Origin: Pseudomonas sp. dw_612
GTDB lineage: Bacteria > Pseudomonadota > Gammaproteobacteria > Pseudomonadales > Pseudomonadaceae
Assembly (NCBI RefSeq): GCF_018449725.1
Contig: NZ_JAAVVC010000027.1
Span: 46,024 to 110,023 of the forward strand
Reading direction: 5' to 3'
Length of the DNA stretch: 64,000 bases
In this document: positions 1 through 8,633 of the stretch, one piece after another
How positions within the stretch are numbered: the stretch's first letter is position 1
Layout of the letters: each line of letters starts with the position of its first letter
Made by a program: the position numbers and the translations under genes
The notes under the pieces: generated by a model
Databases searched by the model: none
The model's input: only the letters and a program-made list of their open reading frames with translations
What the model was told of the DNA's origin: nothing

Positions 1-1482
1 CTGACGCGCTGCATCCTTGTTGCCGGAGTGGCGGTCGTGGGTAAAAAACAGGAAATCGATGCACTGCTCGTCGGGTGGTGTGTGGGCGTCCACTTGCCAC
101 TCAAGACCCGCCACATCTCCAGCGAACCGGGTTTGCCGGCGCTGAGGCTCAGGCAACTCCAGCGCCGCGAACGCCGCCAACCGTGGATCATCGGCCAGCA
201 ACACCAACGGTCGTTGCTCACCGGCCACCTCGGCCGCCAGCAACGAGCGGATCGACCAACGTGCCCCGGCAATATGACCTTTGCGATACACCATGCTCGG
301 GCGCAGATCGATCAGTGCGACGGCATCGTCCTTCAACGCGTCGGCCAACGCCTGGGCCGTGATGGATGGCAGCGCTGGCGGCACGGCAACTTCGAGCGCC
401 GGCAATGCCAGAGAACTGCTCGCGCCCCCCTCAAGCACATACGCCTCATGCCCCAACTGCCGCAGCCAACTGGCAACAATCGGTGCACGCACGCCATCGC
501 TGTCGATCAGCACCAGCCGCGCCTTGCGCACACCCATGTACAAATCAGTGGATTGGATCAACTGCCCGCCGGGCGTGTGTTGTGCCCCCGGCAAACTACC
601 GGCGGTAAACTCTTCGACGGTGCGCACATCACACAGAAACAGACTGCGTCCGCTCTCCTTGGCCCACTGTTCAACCTGCGCGGCGGCAACAGTTTTTACC
701 CCAGCCTTCTCCGCCAACTGCGCGGCGGCCAAGCGTTGACCGGGCAACGCGCTGGATGACACCTCATCGGCATAACGCCGCGTGCTGCCATGTTCCAGCT
801 GAAAATCTTCCAGATACCAACCCTGAGTGCCGTTCTCCAGGGCGTAGACCGGGTTCTTCAGCCCCAGATTGATCAACGTCTGCGCACCGATAATGCTTCG
901 GGTGCGACCGGCGCAATTGACCACGATCGGCGTGCTCTCGTCCGGCACCAGATCGTGGACGCGATAGCCCAGTTCGCCATTCGGGCAGCACACGGAACCG
1001 GGAATGGTCATCTTGCGGTATTCATCGAACGGCCGGCCGTCGAGCACCACCAACGGCTCGCCCCGGGCCTGCCATTCGGCCAACTGCGTGGCGGTAATGT
1101 GCGGGGTATGACTCGCCTCTTCCACCAACTCGCCAAACGCTTTGGACGGCACATGCACGCCGGCAAACAACTGGAAACCGGCGGCTTGCCAGCCATCGGC
1201 GCCGCCGTCGAGGACATGCACACGAGCATAGCCCAGCGCCCGCAAACGCTGGGCGGCACGCGCCGCCACATCGCCGCCGTCCTGGTCGTAAATCACCAGC
1301 CGTACCTGAGGATTCGGCGCCAAACGCCGGGCCTCCAGCTCCAATCGGCTATAGGGCAGGTTCACGCCGAAAAACAGATGGGCTTCGCCATATTGGCCAT
1401 GCTCACGCACGTCGAACAGGGCGATTTCCTGCCCGTCGAACAGCCACTGCTGCAGTTGCCCTGGAGTTACGGTCTGGCTCAT
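1..1482 (-). CDS. Multi-domain rhodanese sulfurtransferase, 3' end cut by window
   Basis: The reading frame starts at the ATG complementary to 1480-1482 and is still open at base 1, giving 494 codons without a stop. Four rhodanese-like domains follow one another. Domain 2 carries the classic active-site loop with Cys190 in CAGRTRS. Domains 1 and 3 have no Cys at the loop, and domain 4 reads LLADDP where the other copy in this window (58334-59917) has a Cys, so probably only one domain is catalytic. That 527-residue paralogue suggests about 30 residues are missing here. It is the last visible gene of the operon, 24 bp after the GST gene. The family moves sulfane sulfur from thiosulfate or persulfide to thiol acceptors. 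The precise donor is not known. Confidence 0.9.
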   Translation of the reverse strand, partial: MSQTVTPGQLQQWLFDGQEIALFDVREHGQYGEAHLFFGVNLPYSRLELEARRLAPNPQVRLVIYDQDGGDVAARAAQRLRALGYARVHVLDGGADGWQAAGFQLFAGVHVPSKAFGELVEEASHTPHITATQLAEWQARGEPLVVLDGRPFDEYRKMTIPGSVCCPNGELGYRVHDLVPDESTPIVVNCAGRTRSIIGAQTLINLGLKNPVYALENGTQGWYLEDFQLEHGSTRRYADEVSSSALPGQRLAAAQLAEKAGVKTVAAAQVEQWAKESGRSLFLCDVRTVEEFTAGSLPGAQHTPGGQLIQSTDLYMGVRKARLVLIDSDGVRAPIVASWLRQLGHEAYVLEGGASSSLALPALEVAVPPALPSITAQALADALKDDAVALIDLRPSMVYRKGHIAGARWSIRSLLAAEVAGEQRPLVLLADDPRLAAFAALELPEPQRRQTRFAGDVAGLEWQVDAHTPPDEQCIDFLFFTHDRHSGNKDAARQ

Positions 1483-1506
1483 GGAAGTCCCGCTTGAAAA
1501 TAGAAG

Positions 1507-2163
1507 TTATTGAAGCGCGAGGGAGCGCTCGTTGGCGGCGATGTCGCGGCCCTTGGCGTAGGCGCGCTGGATCGCCGGCCGAGCCTTGAGGCGTTCGCGC
1601 CAGGCGTGAATGTGCGGGTAGTCCGCCAAATCCTGGCCCTGTCGCAGCGGCTGAATCCACGGGAAGATCGCCATGTCGGCGATGGAGTACTCGCCCGCCA
1701 CATACGGCACTTCGGCCAGGCGTGTTTCCAACACTCGATACAACCGCGTCGCCTCGGCATTGAACAGGTCGAGGGCGAACGTGATCGGTTCCGGTGCCTT
1801 CTCCTTGAACAGTTGCAACTGGCTCAGGTACGGCGTGACATGCCCGACCTGCCAGAACAGCCATTCCTGAACCTTTTGCCGCTCGGCCGTCCCCGCCGGC
1901 GGCAGAAAACGCCCGGCCTTGTCGGCCAGGTAGTTGAGGATCGCGCCCGACTCGAACAGGCTCAACGGCGCGTCCGATCCCTCAGGCGCGTGGTCGACAA
2001 TCGCCGGAATCCGCCCATTGGCACTGATGCGCTGGAACGCCGCCTGCTTCTGCTCGCCGGTGCGGATGTTGATCGGCAACAGGCGATGCTCAAGCCCGAG
2101 TTCTTCCAGCAGGATGCCGATCTTCAGCCCGTTGCCGGTCGGCCAATAGTACAAGTCGATCAT
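1507..2163 (-). CDS. Glutathione S-transferase, YfcG/YghU-like
   Basis: 218 residues, the usual GST length. The N-terminal thioredoxin-fold half begins MIDLYYWPTGNGLKIG. The Thr8/Asn10 pair resembles the disulfide-reductase-type GSTs YfcG/YghU, which use Thr/Asn rather than Tyr/Ser. GRIPAIVD is the cis-proline loop, and FESGAILNYL is the Glu-Ser gamma-glutamyl binding motif. The C-terminal half is all alpha. The start overlaps the stop of the upstream thiol-dioxygenase-like gene by 4 bp (ATGA-type coupling), so the two are probably co-translated. Likely role: glutathione-dependent cleavage or reduction of an organosulfur intermediate. The role is inferred from context. Confidence 0.9.
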   Translation of the reverse strand: MIDLYYWPTGNGLKIGILLEELGLEHRLLPINIRTGEQKQAAFQRISANGRIPAIVDHAPEGSDAPLSLFESGAILNYLADKAGRFLPPAGTAERQKVQEWLFWQVGHVTPYLSQLQLFKEKAPEPITFALDLFNAEATRLYRVLETRLAEVPYVAGEYSIADMAIFPWIQPLRQGQDLADYPHIHAWRERLKARPAIQRAYAKGRDIAANERSLALQ

Positions 2164-2756
2164 GCGTAGGCCTTGATCGACGGCGCCATTTGCGAGGCGT
2201 TGTAATTGAGAATCCGCCCGTCGGCTTCGACGCCGTAGCGCCCGTTGAGGGACTCCAGCGGCAAGCCGTACAGATGGAAGTGCAGGGTCGCCTGTTCGCC
2301 CTCGACCCGAATCCCATGCAGGTCTTCGCCGAGGAACGAGATCGACGTACCGGGTTGCACAATCACTTCTTTTTCCAGGTGCAAAGTGGTGACCCCCGGC
2401 TCGCGACCTTCATCACTGCGCCCGTAGACGTAGTTGATTTCCTGGCCTTCGACGGCGCTGATGATCGCCCAGGTTTCGTGGTTGTGCGCGATTGTGCTTT
2501 TGCCCGGCAACAGCGAGTTCAGGTACAGCGTCGGCGTGTCGCCATCGTCGTTAAGGCGGTAGCGGAACGCGGTGCTACCCTGCCCCGGCACCGGCGCGGG
2601 GAAGGCGTCGAAGTTGAACAAGTCCCGGCGCTCGGCCAGGGTTTCGAGCAGGGCAACAATCTCCACCAGCGCGGCACGGTCGACGCCCCGTTGATTGATC
2701 ACACGGATTTTCTTGAGGAAATCCTCGATGACGACGGCACGGTTATCGGTACTCAT
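2160..2756 (-). CDS. Cysteine-dioxygenase-family cupin (thiol dioxygenase)
   Basis: 198 residues, matching bacterial cysteine dioxygenase-type cupins. The likely iron ligands are His91 and His93 (motif AHNHETW) and His147 (DLHGIR). The C-terminal HFHLYG holds His161 and Tyr163, equivalent to the His-Tyr pair of the family's Ser-His-Tyr network, but the Ser position is His159. Members add O2 to a thiol to form a sulfinate. The actual thiol substrate (cysteine, mercaptopropionate or other) cannot be read from sequence. It lies between the ABC ATPase gene (17 bp away) and the GST gene (4-bp overlap), so it belongs to the operon for import and breakdown of what is probably a sulfur amino acid. 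Confidence 0.87.
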   Translation of the reverse strand: MSTDNRAVVIEDFLKKIRVINQRGVDRAALVEIVALLETLAERRDLFNFDAFPAPVPGQGSTAFRYRLNDDGDTPTLYLNSLLPGKSTIAHNHETWAIISAVEGQEINYVYGRSDEGREPGVTTLHLEKEVIVQPGTSISFLGEDLHGIRVEGEQATLHFHLYGLPLESLNGRYGVEADGRILNYNASQMAPSIKAYA

Positions 2757-2773
2757 GAATTAGCTCCTCGGTA

Positions 2774-3610
2774 TTACACGGACAGGCTATAGCGGCTCAG
2801 GTTGGTCAACAGGTACGGATCATTGGCATTCGCCGGGCGACGGCCCGGATCACCCAAGGCATGGCGCAGGAATTCCTGGGTGCGCTCGCTGCTCGGGTGC
2901 TGGAAGATTTGCGCGGCGCTGCCGTGTTCGACGATCACGCCGTTTTCGGTGAAGTAGACGATGTCGCTGATTTCCTCGGCGAAACGCATTTCGTGGGTCA
3001 CCAGCACGCAGGTCATGCCCTCTTCGGTCAGCTCGCGAATCACCGTCAGCACCTCGCCGACCGTTTCCGGGTCGAGGGCCGACGTCACTTCATCGAACAG
3101 AATCAGTTCCGGGCGCATCGCCAGGGCGCGGGCAATCGCCACCCGCTGCTGCTGACCACCAGACAACTGCCCCGGATAGGCATCGGCCTTGTGTTCCATG
3201 CGCACTTTGGCCAACAGCGCCCGGGCCTCTTTTTCGGCTTCGGCGCGGCTGCGGCCCAAGACTTTGCGCGGGGCGATCACCAGGTTTTCCAACACCGACA
3301 AATGCGGGAACAGGTTGTACTGCTGAAACACAAACCCCACGCGTTTGCGCAGCTCGATGCGCTGGGCTTCTTTGGCCAATGTGTGAACTTCGGTGGCGCC
3401 GACGCGGATGCTGCCGCGCTGGGGCTGCAACAGGCCGGTGATGCAGCGCAGGATGGTCGATTTGCCGGAGCCGGACGGGCCGATGATCGACACCGCCTGG
3501 CCGCGATGCACATCGAGGTCGATGCCCTTGAGCACCGGGTTGGCGCCGAACGACAGGTGCAGGTCGCGCAGGCTGACCAGGGGCTCGGCGACGGTTTCAA
3601 TAGAAGGCAT
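2774..3610 (-). CDS. Polar amino acid ABC transporter, ATP-binding protein
   Basis: 278 residues. Walker A GPSGSGKST at about 44-52, Q-loop in VFQQYNLFPHL near 94-104, signature LSGGQQQRV near 149-157, Walker B LILFDEV near 169-175, and switch His206 in LVTHEM. The close match to GlnQ/HisP/TcyN-type ATPases points to amino-acid or cystine uptake. The roughly 25-residue C-terminal tail after the ATPase core is longer than usual. The gene overlaps the upstream permease gene by 14 bp. With the two permeases and two binding proteins it makes a complete importer. Confidence 0.93.
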   Translation of the reverse strand: MPSIETVAEPLVSLRDLHLSFGANPVLKGIDLDVHRGQAVSIIGPSGSGKSTILRCITGLLQPQRGSIRVGATEVHTLAKEAQRIELRKRVGFVFQQYNLFPHLSVLENLVIAPRKVLGRSRAEAEKEARALLAKVRMEHKADAYPGQLSGGQQQRVAIARALAMRPELILFDEVTSALDPETVGEVLTVIRELTEEGMTCVLVTHEMRFAEEISDIVYFTENGVIVEHGSAAQIFQHPSSERTQEFLRHALGDPGRRPANANDPYLLTNLSRYSLSV

Positions 3611-4385
3611 AACGTCGCTCCAGGCGTTGGGTCAGTCGGGAAATCGGGTAGCAATAGGCAAAGAACAGCACCAGCAGACTCAGGTAAATCACCACGGTGA
3701 AACCGGTCATGTTCACGGTGTTGCTGGCAATCTGCGCGGTGTCGATCACGTCATGCACGCCCACCAAAGACGCGAGTGCGGTGCCCATGGTGATCACCGC
3801 GTAGAGGTTCATCCACGGCGGCAACATGCGTTTGAAGCACTGCGGCAGGATGATCGAACGGAAAATCTGCCCACGGGTAAACGCCAGGGAACGCGCGGCT
3901 TCCCACTGGGTGCTGGGGATCGAGGCGATGGCGCCGCGGAAGATTTCCGCGACGTTGGCACTCGCCGGCAAGGCCAGGCCGATGGTGACTTTCACCCAGT
4001 CCGGGAACGAGACATAGGTGCTGCCGAGCTTGATCTCGAACGGAAACACGTAGGTGGTGAAATAGATCAGCACCAGCCACGGCGCATTGCGGAAAATCTG
4101 CACCCAGATCTGCGCCGGCAAGCGCAACAGGCGCAGCGGCGACACCGCCAACGCCCCCACCAACAGTCCCAGCACCGAGCCCAAACCGATCGCCACCAGG
4201 CTGATCAGAATGTTCTGGCCAAAACCCACGGCCAGGGCCGGCGACCATTGCAGCAACGCCTTGAACACCGGGCTTTGCGGCGCGAAATACAGCAGAAACA
4301 GCACCGCGCCAGCCAAAATCAGCAACTTGCCGACATGCCGCCGTGGCCAGGCCAGCGGTGCGCTGACGGACGATTCAATGGCCAT
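3597..4385 (-). CDS. Amino acid ABC transporter permease (second of pair)
   Basis: 262 residues. A hydrophobic segment at about 22-37 precedes the typical HisM/GlnP-type permease domain with several membrane helices. The EAA-type cytoplasmic loop that contacts the ATPase is visible around GAIASIPSTQWEAARSLAF. It overlaps both neighbours (11 bp upstream, 14 bp downstream), which implies strict co-expression with the other permease and the ATPase. Confidence 0.93.
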   Translation of the reverse strand: MAIESSVSAPLAWPRRHVGKLLILAGAVLFLLYFAPQSPVFKALLQWSPALAVGFGQNILISLVAIGLGSVLGLLVGALAVSPLRLLRLPAQIWVQIFRNAPWLVLIYFTTYVFPFEIKLGSTYVSFPDWVKVTIGLALPASANVAEIFRGAIASIPSTQWEAARSLAFTRGQIFRSIILPQCFKRMLPPWMNLYAVITMGTALASLVGVHDVIDTAQIASNTVNMTGFTVVIYLSLLVLFFAYCYPISRLTQRLERRYAFY

Positions 4386-5109
4386 AGCCGGGCATCCTCA
4401 GGCGCGCTTCGAGCAGGCGCCCCACACAATTGACGATAAAACTCAGCAGGCCGAAAAAGCTCAGGATCAGGATCATCAGCTCCAGCACGTTATCGCTTTG
4501 GGTCCAGATCATGATCGCCGCGTACGTGATATCCCCGACTGCGATGGCCGAAGCCACGGCGGTCATCTTCACTAGGTCGATCAGGTTGTTGATCAGCGAC
4601 GGCAAGGCAAAACGCAGGGCCAGGGGCAATTGCACGTTCCACAGCAACTGGCGACTGCTGAACGCCAGGGAGCTGGCGGCTTCCAGGGTCACCGTCGGCA
4701 CCGCCTCGATCCCGGCGCGCAAGGCTTCGGCGTGGAACGCACCTTTGTGCAGCGAGATCACAATCACCACCCAGGCGAACGGCGTCAGCGGGTTCGCCGC
4801 ACCGACGGCTTGGGTCAGCAACATGTTCAAGACGAGGAACGCGCAATACAACTGCACCAGCGTCGGCGTGTTGCGGGTGACTTCAATGAAGACACGCGCC
4901 GGTTTGGCCAGCCACGGTTTGCCCGAGGTCAACATCGCCGCCAACCCGACACCCGCCAGCAGGCTACCGACGATGGTAAACAGGCACAGCAGCGCGGTGG
5001 TCAGCGCGCCTTGTTCCAACGTGCCGCGTTGATAGGCGTCCAACAGAAAGGTGTAATTGAGGCCGAACCCGGCGGTCCAGTGGACGAACAGCTCCAACAG
5101 ATGACTCAT
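4375..5109 (-). CDS. Amino acid ABC transporter permease (first of pair)
   Basis: 244 residues, His/Glu/Gln/Arg/opine permease family. Several hydrophobic helices are visible. The EAA loop is AGIEAVPTVTLEAASSLAF, followed by QLPLALRFALPSLINNLIDLVK. It likely forms a heterodimer with the permease encoded at 3597-4385. Its ATG overlaps the stop of the aminotransferase gene by 4 bp, so importer and catabolic enzymes are made from one coupled transcript. Confidence 0.93.
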   Translation of the reverse strand: MSHLLELFVHWTAGFGLNYTFLLDAYQRGTLEQGALTTALLCLFTIVGSLLAGVGLAAMLTSGKPWLAKPARVFIEVTRNTPTLVQLYCAFLVLNMLLTQAVGAANPLTPFAWVVIVISLHKGAFHAEALRAGIEAVPTVTLEAASSLAFSSRQLLWNVQLPLALRFALPSLINNLIDLVKMTAVASAIAVGDITYAAIMIWTQSDNVLELMILILSFFGLLSFIVNCVGRLLEARLRMPGYGH

Positions 5110-6317
5110 GGGTTGCCCCGCAACTGCCCGCAGGCATGGGCGATGCGGCGCCCGGCTTCGGCGACACTTTCAGTCGCGGTGGCAATGGACAGGCGAAACC
5201 ACGGCGACAGGCCATACGCGCTGCCCGCCACGCCAGCGACGCCCTCCTCCAGCAAATACGCCACGACATCGGCGTCACTGTCGACGCGCACGCCGTCCGG
5301 GCGATAACGTCCCAACACGCCTTCGCAGCGGACAAACACGAAGAAACCGCCCTGGGGTTCGAGCACTTCCAGACCGTCCACTTCGCTTAACGCGGCGACT
5401 AGCAGATCCCGACGTTGTTGATACGCTGCAACCTGCGAGGGCAAGAAATCCAGTCCACCGTCGAAAGCGGCCAACGCAGCGGCTTGCCCGACCGAGGACG
5501 CGCCCGAAGTCGATTGCGATTGCACGACCGCCATAGCGTTGGTCAGCACCTGCGGCCCGGCACCGAAACCGATGCGCCAACCGGTCATGGCGTAGGTCTT
5601 GGATACACCGCCCACCAACAGGCAACGCGGTTGCAGATCCGGCGCGACGTTTAGCAGACTCTGCGGTGGTTGCCCGTCAAAGCGAATATGTTCGTAAAGC
5701 TCATCCAGCAGGATCAGCACCTGCGGATGGCGTCGCAGCACTTCGGCCAATGCCTGCAACTCGGCAGCGCTGTACACCGCGCCACTCGGGTTGCCGGGGC
5801 CGTTGAGAATCAGCCAGTGGGTGCGTTCGCCGATGTGCTGTTCCAGTTGCTGCGGCGTCAGTTTGCAGCCCTGGGCCAACCCGCACTCGATAAACACCGG
5901 TTCGCCGCCATTGAAGCGCACGCTGTCCGGGAACGATGGCCAATACGGCGTCGGCACCAACACTTCATCGCCATCGTCGAGGGTCGCGGCGAAGGCGTTG
6001 AAGATGATCTGTTTCGCACCGTTGGCAATCACGATGGATTCCAGTGGGTATTCGAGCCGGTTTTCCCGTTGGAGTTTGCGTTGTACGGCCAGTCTTAACG
6101 CTTTGACGCCAGGCGTCGGCGTGTACTTGGTGGCCCCGGCGGCAATCGCCGCGTAGGCCGCTTGTTTGATGTGTTCTGGCGTATCGAAATCCGGCTCGCC
6201 GGTGGTCAGGTCGAGGATGTCGCGACCGGTCTCGCGCAACGCCGTGGCCTGGGATTTGGCCGCCGCGTTGGCTGACAACGATACGCGCTGCACGCGTTTG
6301 GACAGGCGAACACTCAT
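5106..6317 (-). CDS. Pyridoxal-phosphate aminotransferase, class I/II
   Basis: 403 residues, fold-type I aspartate/aromatic aminotransferase-like. Visible landmarks are the GEPDFDTP substrate loop near 40-47, the NPSG motif near 176-179, Asp205 in LLDELYEH, which contacts the pyridine nitrogen, and Lys240 in GVSKTYAMTGWRIG, the Schiff-base lysine. The family converts an amino acid to its 2-oxo acid. Lying between a GlcD-type oxidoreductase and an amino-acid importer, it probably deaminates the imported amino acid. The substrate is unknown, and a sulfur amino acid is the inference from the downstream thiol dioxygenase and rhodanese. Confidence 0.92.
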   Translation of the reverse strand: MSVRLSKRVQRVSLSANAAAKSQATALRETGRDILDLTTGEPDFDTPEHIKQAAYAAIAAGATKYTPTPGVKALRLAVQRKLQRENRLEYPLESIVIANGAKQIIFNAFAATLDDGDEVLVPTPYWPSFPDSVRFNGGEPVFIECGLAQGCKLTPQQLEQHIGERTHWLILNGPGNPSGAVYSAAELQALAEVLRRHPQVLILLDELYEHIRFDGQPPQSLLNVAPDLQPRCLLVGGVSKTYAMTGWRIGFGAGPQVLTNAMAVVQSQSTSGASSVGQAAALAAFDGGLDFLPSQVAAYQQRRDLLVAALSEVDGLEVLEPQGGFFVFVRCEGVLGRYRPDGVRVDSDADVVAYLLEEGVAGVAGSAYGLSPWFRLSIATATESVAEAGRRIAHACGQLRGNP

Positions 6318-7738
6318 GGCTTGAGCACCTCCACGACTTTGCCCGGATTGAGCAGGTTTTTCGGGTCCAGCGCGTGCTTGATCCGCCGCATCAGGTCCAG
6401 TTCCACCGCGCTTTTGTAGCGATCCAGCAAACCGACCTTACGCTGGCCGATGCCGTGTTCGGCGCTGATCGAACCGCCGTGGGCGTGAGCGCTGTCGTGC
6501 ACTAGCTCGCTGAGCGCCGCGTAGTTCGCCATGTGCGCCTCGACCGTCGAATCCAGCGGATGCGCGACGTTGTAGTGCAGGTTGCCGTCGCCCAAATGGC
6601 CGAAGGTAAAATGCCGCACGCCGGGAAAGTGTTGTTGCAGCAACGCATCGGTGTGCGCGACAAACGCCACGACCTGGGAAATCGGCACCGAGATGTCGTG
6701 CTTCATGTTGCGCCCGGCACGCTTCTGCGCCTCGCTCATGTTTTCCCGCAGCAGCCACAGGCCTTCGCTCTGGGCCAGGCTTTCGGCGATCAGCGCGTTG
6801 GCCAACAGCTCCTGTTCAAAGGCTTCGCCCAGCACCGTTTCAAACGCTTCGCGGGCGTGGCTTTCGCTGTGGTTGTCGGAGAGTTCCAGCAGCGCAAACC
6901 ACGGCTGCTGCGCACCGAGAAACGGCTGCGGGCCTTGGGGAAATTGTTCGCGCAACAACGCCAGGCAATCGGCGCTGAGCAATTCGAACGCGGTCAGGCT
7001 GGCGCCGAAACCGGCGCGGGCATGGGACAGGAATTGCACGGCCTGCGCCAAAGAATCGAAGGCCAGCAGCGCCGTGGCCTGGGCCTTGGGCAACGGGAAC
7101 AGTTTCAAGGTCGCGGCAGTGATAATGCCGAGGGTGCCTTCGCTGCCAATGAATAAGTCGCGAAGGTCGTAGCCGGTGTTGTCCTTGCGCAAACCGCGCA
7201 AGCCATTCCAGATTTCGCCCTGGGCGGTGACCACTTCCAGGCCCAACGTCAGTTCGCGAGTATTGCCGTAACGCAGCACTGCGGTGCCGCCAGCATTGGT
7301 GCCGAGGTTGCCGCCAATCGTGCAACTGCCTTCGGCGCCGAGGCTCAGGGGAAACAGGCGTCCGGCGTTACGCGCCACGTCCTGCACGGTTTGCAGGATG
7401 CAGCCGGCCTCGACGGTCAGGGTGTCGTTATCGGTATCCACGTTGCGTACGCGGTTCAGGCGATCGAGCAACAGCAACACGGCGCGGCCACTGGCGTCCG
7501 GGGTCGCGCCGCCCATCAAACCGGTGTTGCCGCCCTGCACCACGATCGGTGTGTCATGGGCCACGCAAGCGCGGACCACCGCCGCGACTTCCTCAGTGTT
7601 GGCCGGATGCACGGCGGCGATCACTTGCCCGACGTAACGCCCCTGCTTGTCCGTCAGGTACGGCGCCGCCTCTTCACTGCTTTGCACATGGCTGGCGCCG
7701 AGCAGTTGCTGCAATGTCGCGAACAACCCTTGGCTCAT
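6314..7738 (-). CDS. FAD-binding oxidoreductase, GlcD / D-2-hydroxyacid dehydrogenase type
   Basis: 474 residues with an N-terminal PCMH-type FAD domain (VVQGGNTGLMGGATP near 65-79, NLGTNAGGTAVLRYGN near 140-155) and a C-terminal FAD-oxidase domain. The C-terminal motifs FGHLGDGNLHYNV and SAEHGIGQRK are typical of D-lactate and D-2-hydroxyglutarate dehydrogenases. It oxidises a D-2-hydroxy acid to a 2-oxo acid and passes electrons to the respiratory chain. The 4-bp overlaps with the binding-protein gene and the aminotransferase gene suggest that the two enzymes interconvert hydroxy, oxo and amino forms of one carbon skeleton. Confidence 0.92.
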   Translation of the reverse strand: MSQGLFATLQQLLGASHVQSSEEAAPYLTDKQGRYVGQVIAAVHPANTEEVAAVVRACVAHDTPIVVQGGNTGLMGGATPDASGRAVLLLLDRLNRVRNVDTDNDTLTVEAGCILQTVQDVARNAGRLFPLSLGAEGSCTIGGNLGTNAGGTAVLRYGNTRELTLGLEVVTAQGEIWNGLRGLRKDNTGYDLRDLFIGSEGTLGIITAATLKLFPLPKAQATALLAFDSLAQAVQFLSHARAGFGASLTAFELLSADCLALLREQFPQGPQPFLGAQQPWFALLELSDNHSESHAREAFETVLGEAFEQELLANALIAESLAQSEGLWLLRENMSEAQKRAGRNMKHDISVPISQVVAFVAHTDALLQQHFPGVRHFTFGHLGDGNLHYNVAHPLDSTVEAHMANYAALSELVHDSAHAHGGSISAEHGIGQRKVGLLDRYKSAVELDLMRRIKHALDPKNLLNPGKVVEVLKP

Positions 7739-8586
7739 GGCTGGACCGCCAGCGGTGCGGCGTTGCGGTACTGTTCATGCAAATCGCGCAAGGCCTGGGA
7801 TGGCGCCATGCCGGTGCGCTCGCCCAATGCGATCAACCAGCCGCTGCGGTGCCAGTCGCGGACGATGGCGTCGAGTTTGGCCTGGGTGTCGTGTTCACCT
7901 TTGCGAATCCAGATCACCGAGTTCGACGGGATCAAATCCCCCGGCAACGGAATCTCGTAACCGGCCCACTCCGCATCGCTCAACAACGCATGCATGGTCG
8001 GGCTGACATGCACCGCCGCCACGCAACCATTGCCGCGCAGGGACAACAGCGACTCGGACTGACTGCGAAACGCCTTGATCTCGGCGCCGTAGGTTTCCTG
8101 CAATGGCTTGATGAAGTTGCTGCCCTGGGACACGCACACCGGTTTGCCTTTCAGGTCGGCCCACTGGGTGATGCCCGCGCCTTTGCGAATCAGTGCGGCA
8201 CCGCCGACTTCTTCGTAAGGCGTCGGCACATAATCAAGAATCTCGGCGCGCTCGTCGGTGTACTGCATGTTGGCGATCAGGATGTCGACCTTGCCCTGTT
8301 GCAGGAACTGCACGCGGTTCGGCGCCAGTACCGAAACGGTGTTGGTCTCGACGCCGAGCGCCTTGCCGATGCCCTTGGCCAGTTCGACGTTGTAGCCCAA
8401 GTGTTCGCCGGTCTTCGGGTCGATGGTGCCGAACGGCGGACCGCTGAGAATCACCCCGACGCTGATCGCGTGGCGTTGTTGGATTTTGTCGAGGGTGGCG
8501 TCGGCCTGGGCCAGGCTGGCGGCCAGCGCGGCGCACCCGGCCAGGCACAGGGTGGTCAGGGTTTTAGCGGAAAAAAGTGGCTTCAT
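7735..8586 (-). CDS. Amino acid ABC transporter substrate-binding protein (copy 2)
   Basis: 283 residues, solute-binding family 3. A Sec signal peptide of about 28 residues ends at SLAQA, and the mature protein begins DATLDKIQQRHAISVGV. Family landmarks include NRVQFLQQGKVDILIANMQYTDERAEI and CVSQGSNFIKPL. It is clearly paralogous to the product of the adjacent upstream gene (8634-9476) along its whole length. Two different receptors for one permease pair suggest two related ligands. It overlaps the FAD-oxidoreductase gene by 4 bp. Confidence 0.93.
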   Translation of the reverse strand: MKPLFSAKTLTTLCLAGCAALAASLAQADATLDKIQQRHAISVGVILSGPPFGTIDPKTGEHLGYNVELAKGIGKALGVETNTVSVLAPNRVQFLQQGKVDILIANMQYTDERAEILDYVPTPYEEVGGAALIRKGAGITQWADLKGKPVCVSQGSNFIKPLQETYGAEIKAFRSQSESLLSLRGNGCVAAVHVSPTMHALLSDAEWAGYEIPLPGDLIPSNSVIWIRKGEHDTQAKLDAIVRDWHRSGWLIALGERTGMAPSQALRDLHEQYRNAAPLAVQP

Positions 8587-8633
8587 GCACGGCTACCTTG
8601 AGCGTTGATCGGTTGAAAACGAAGGGCCGGGAC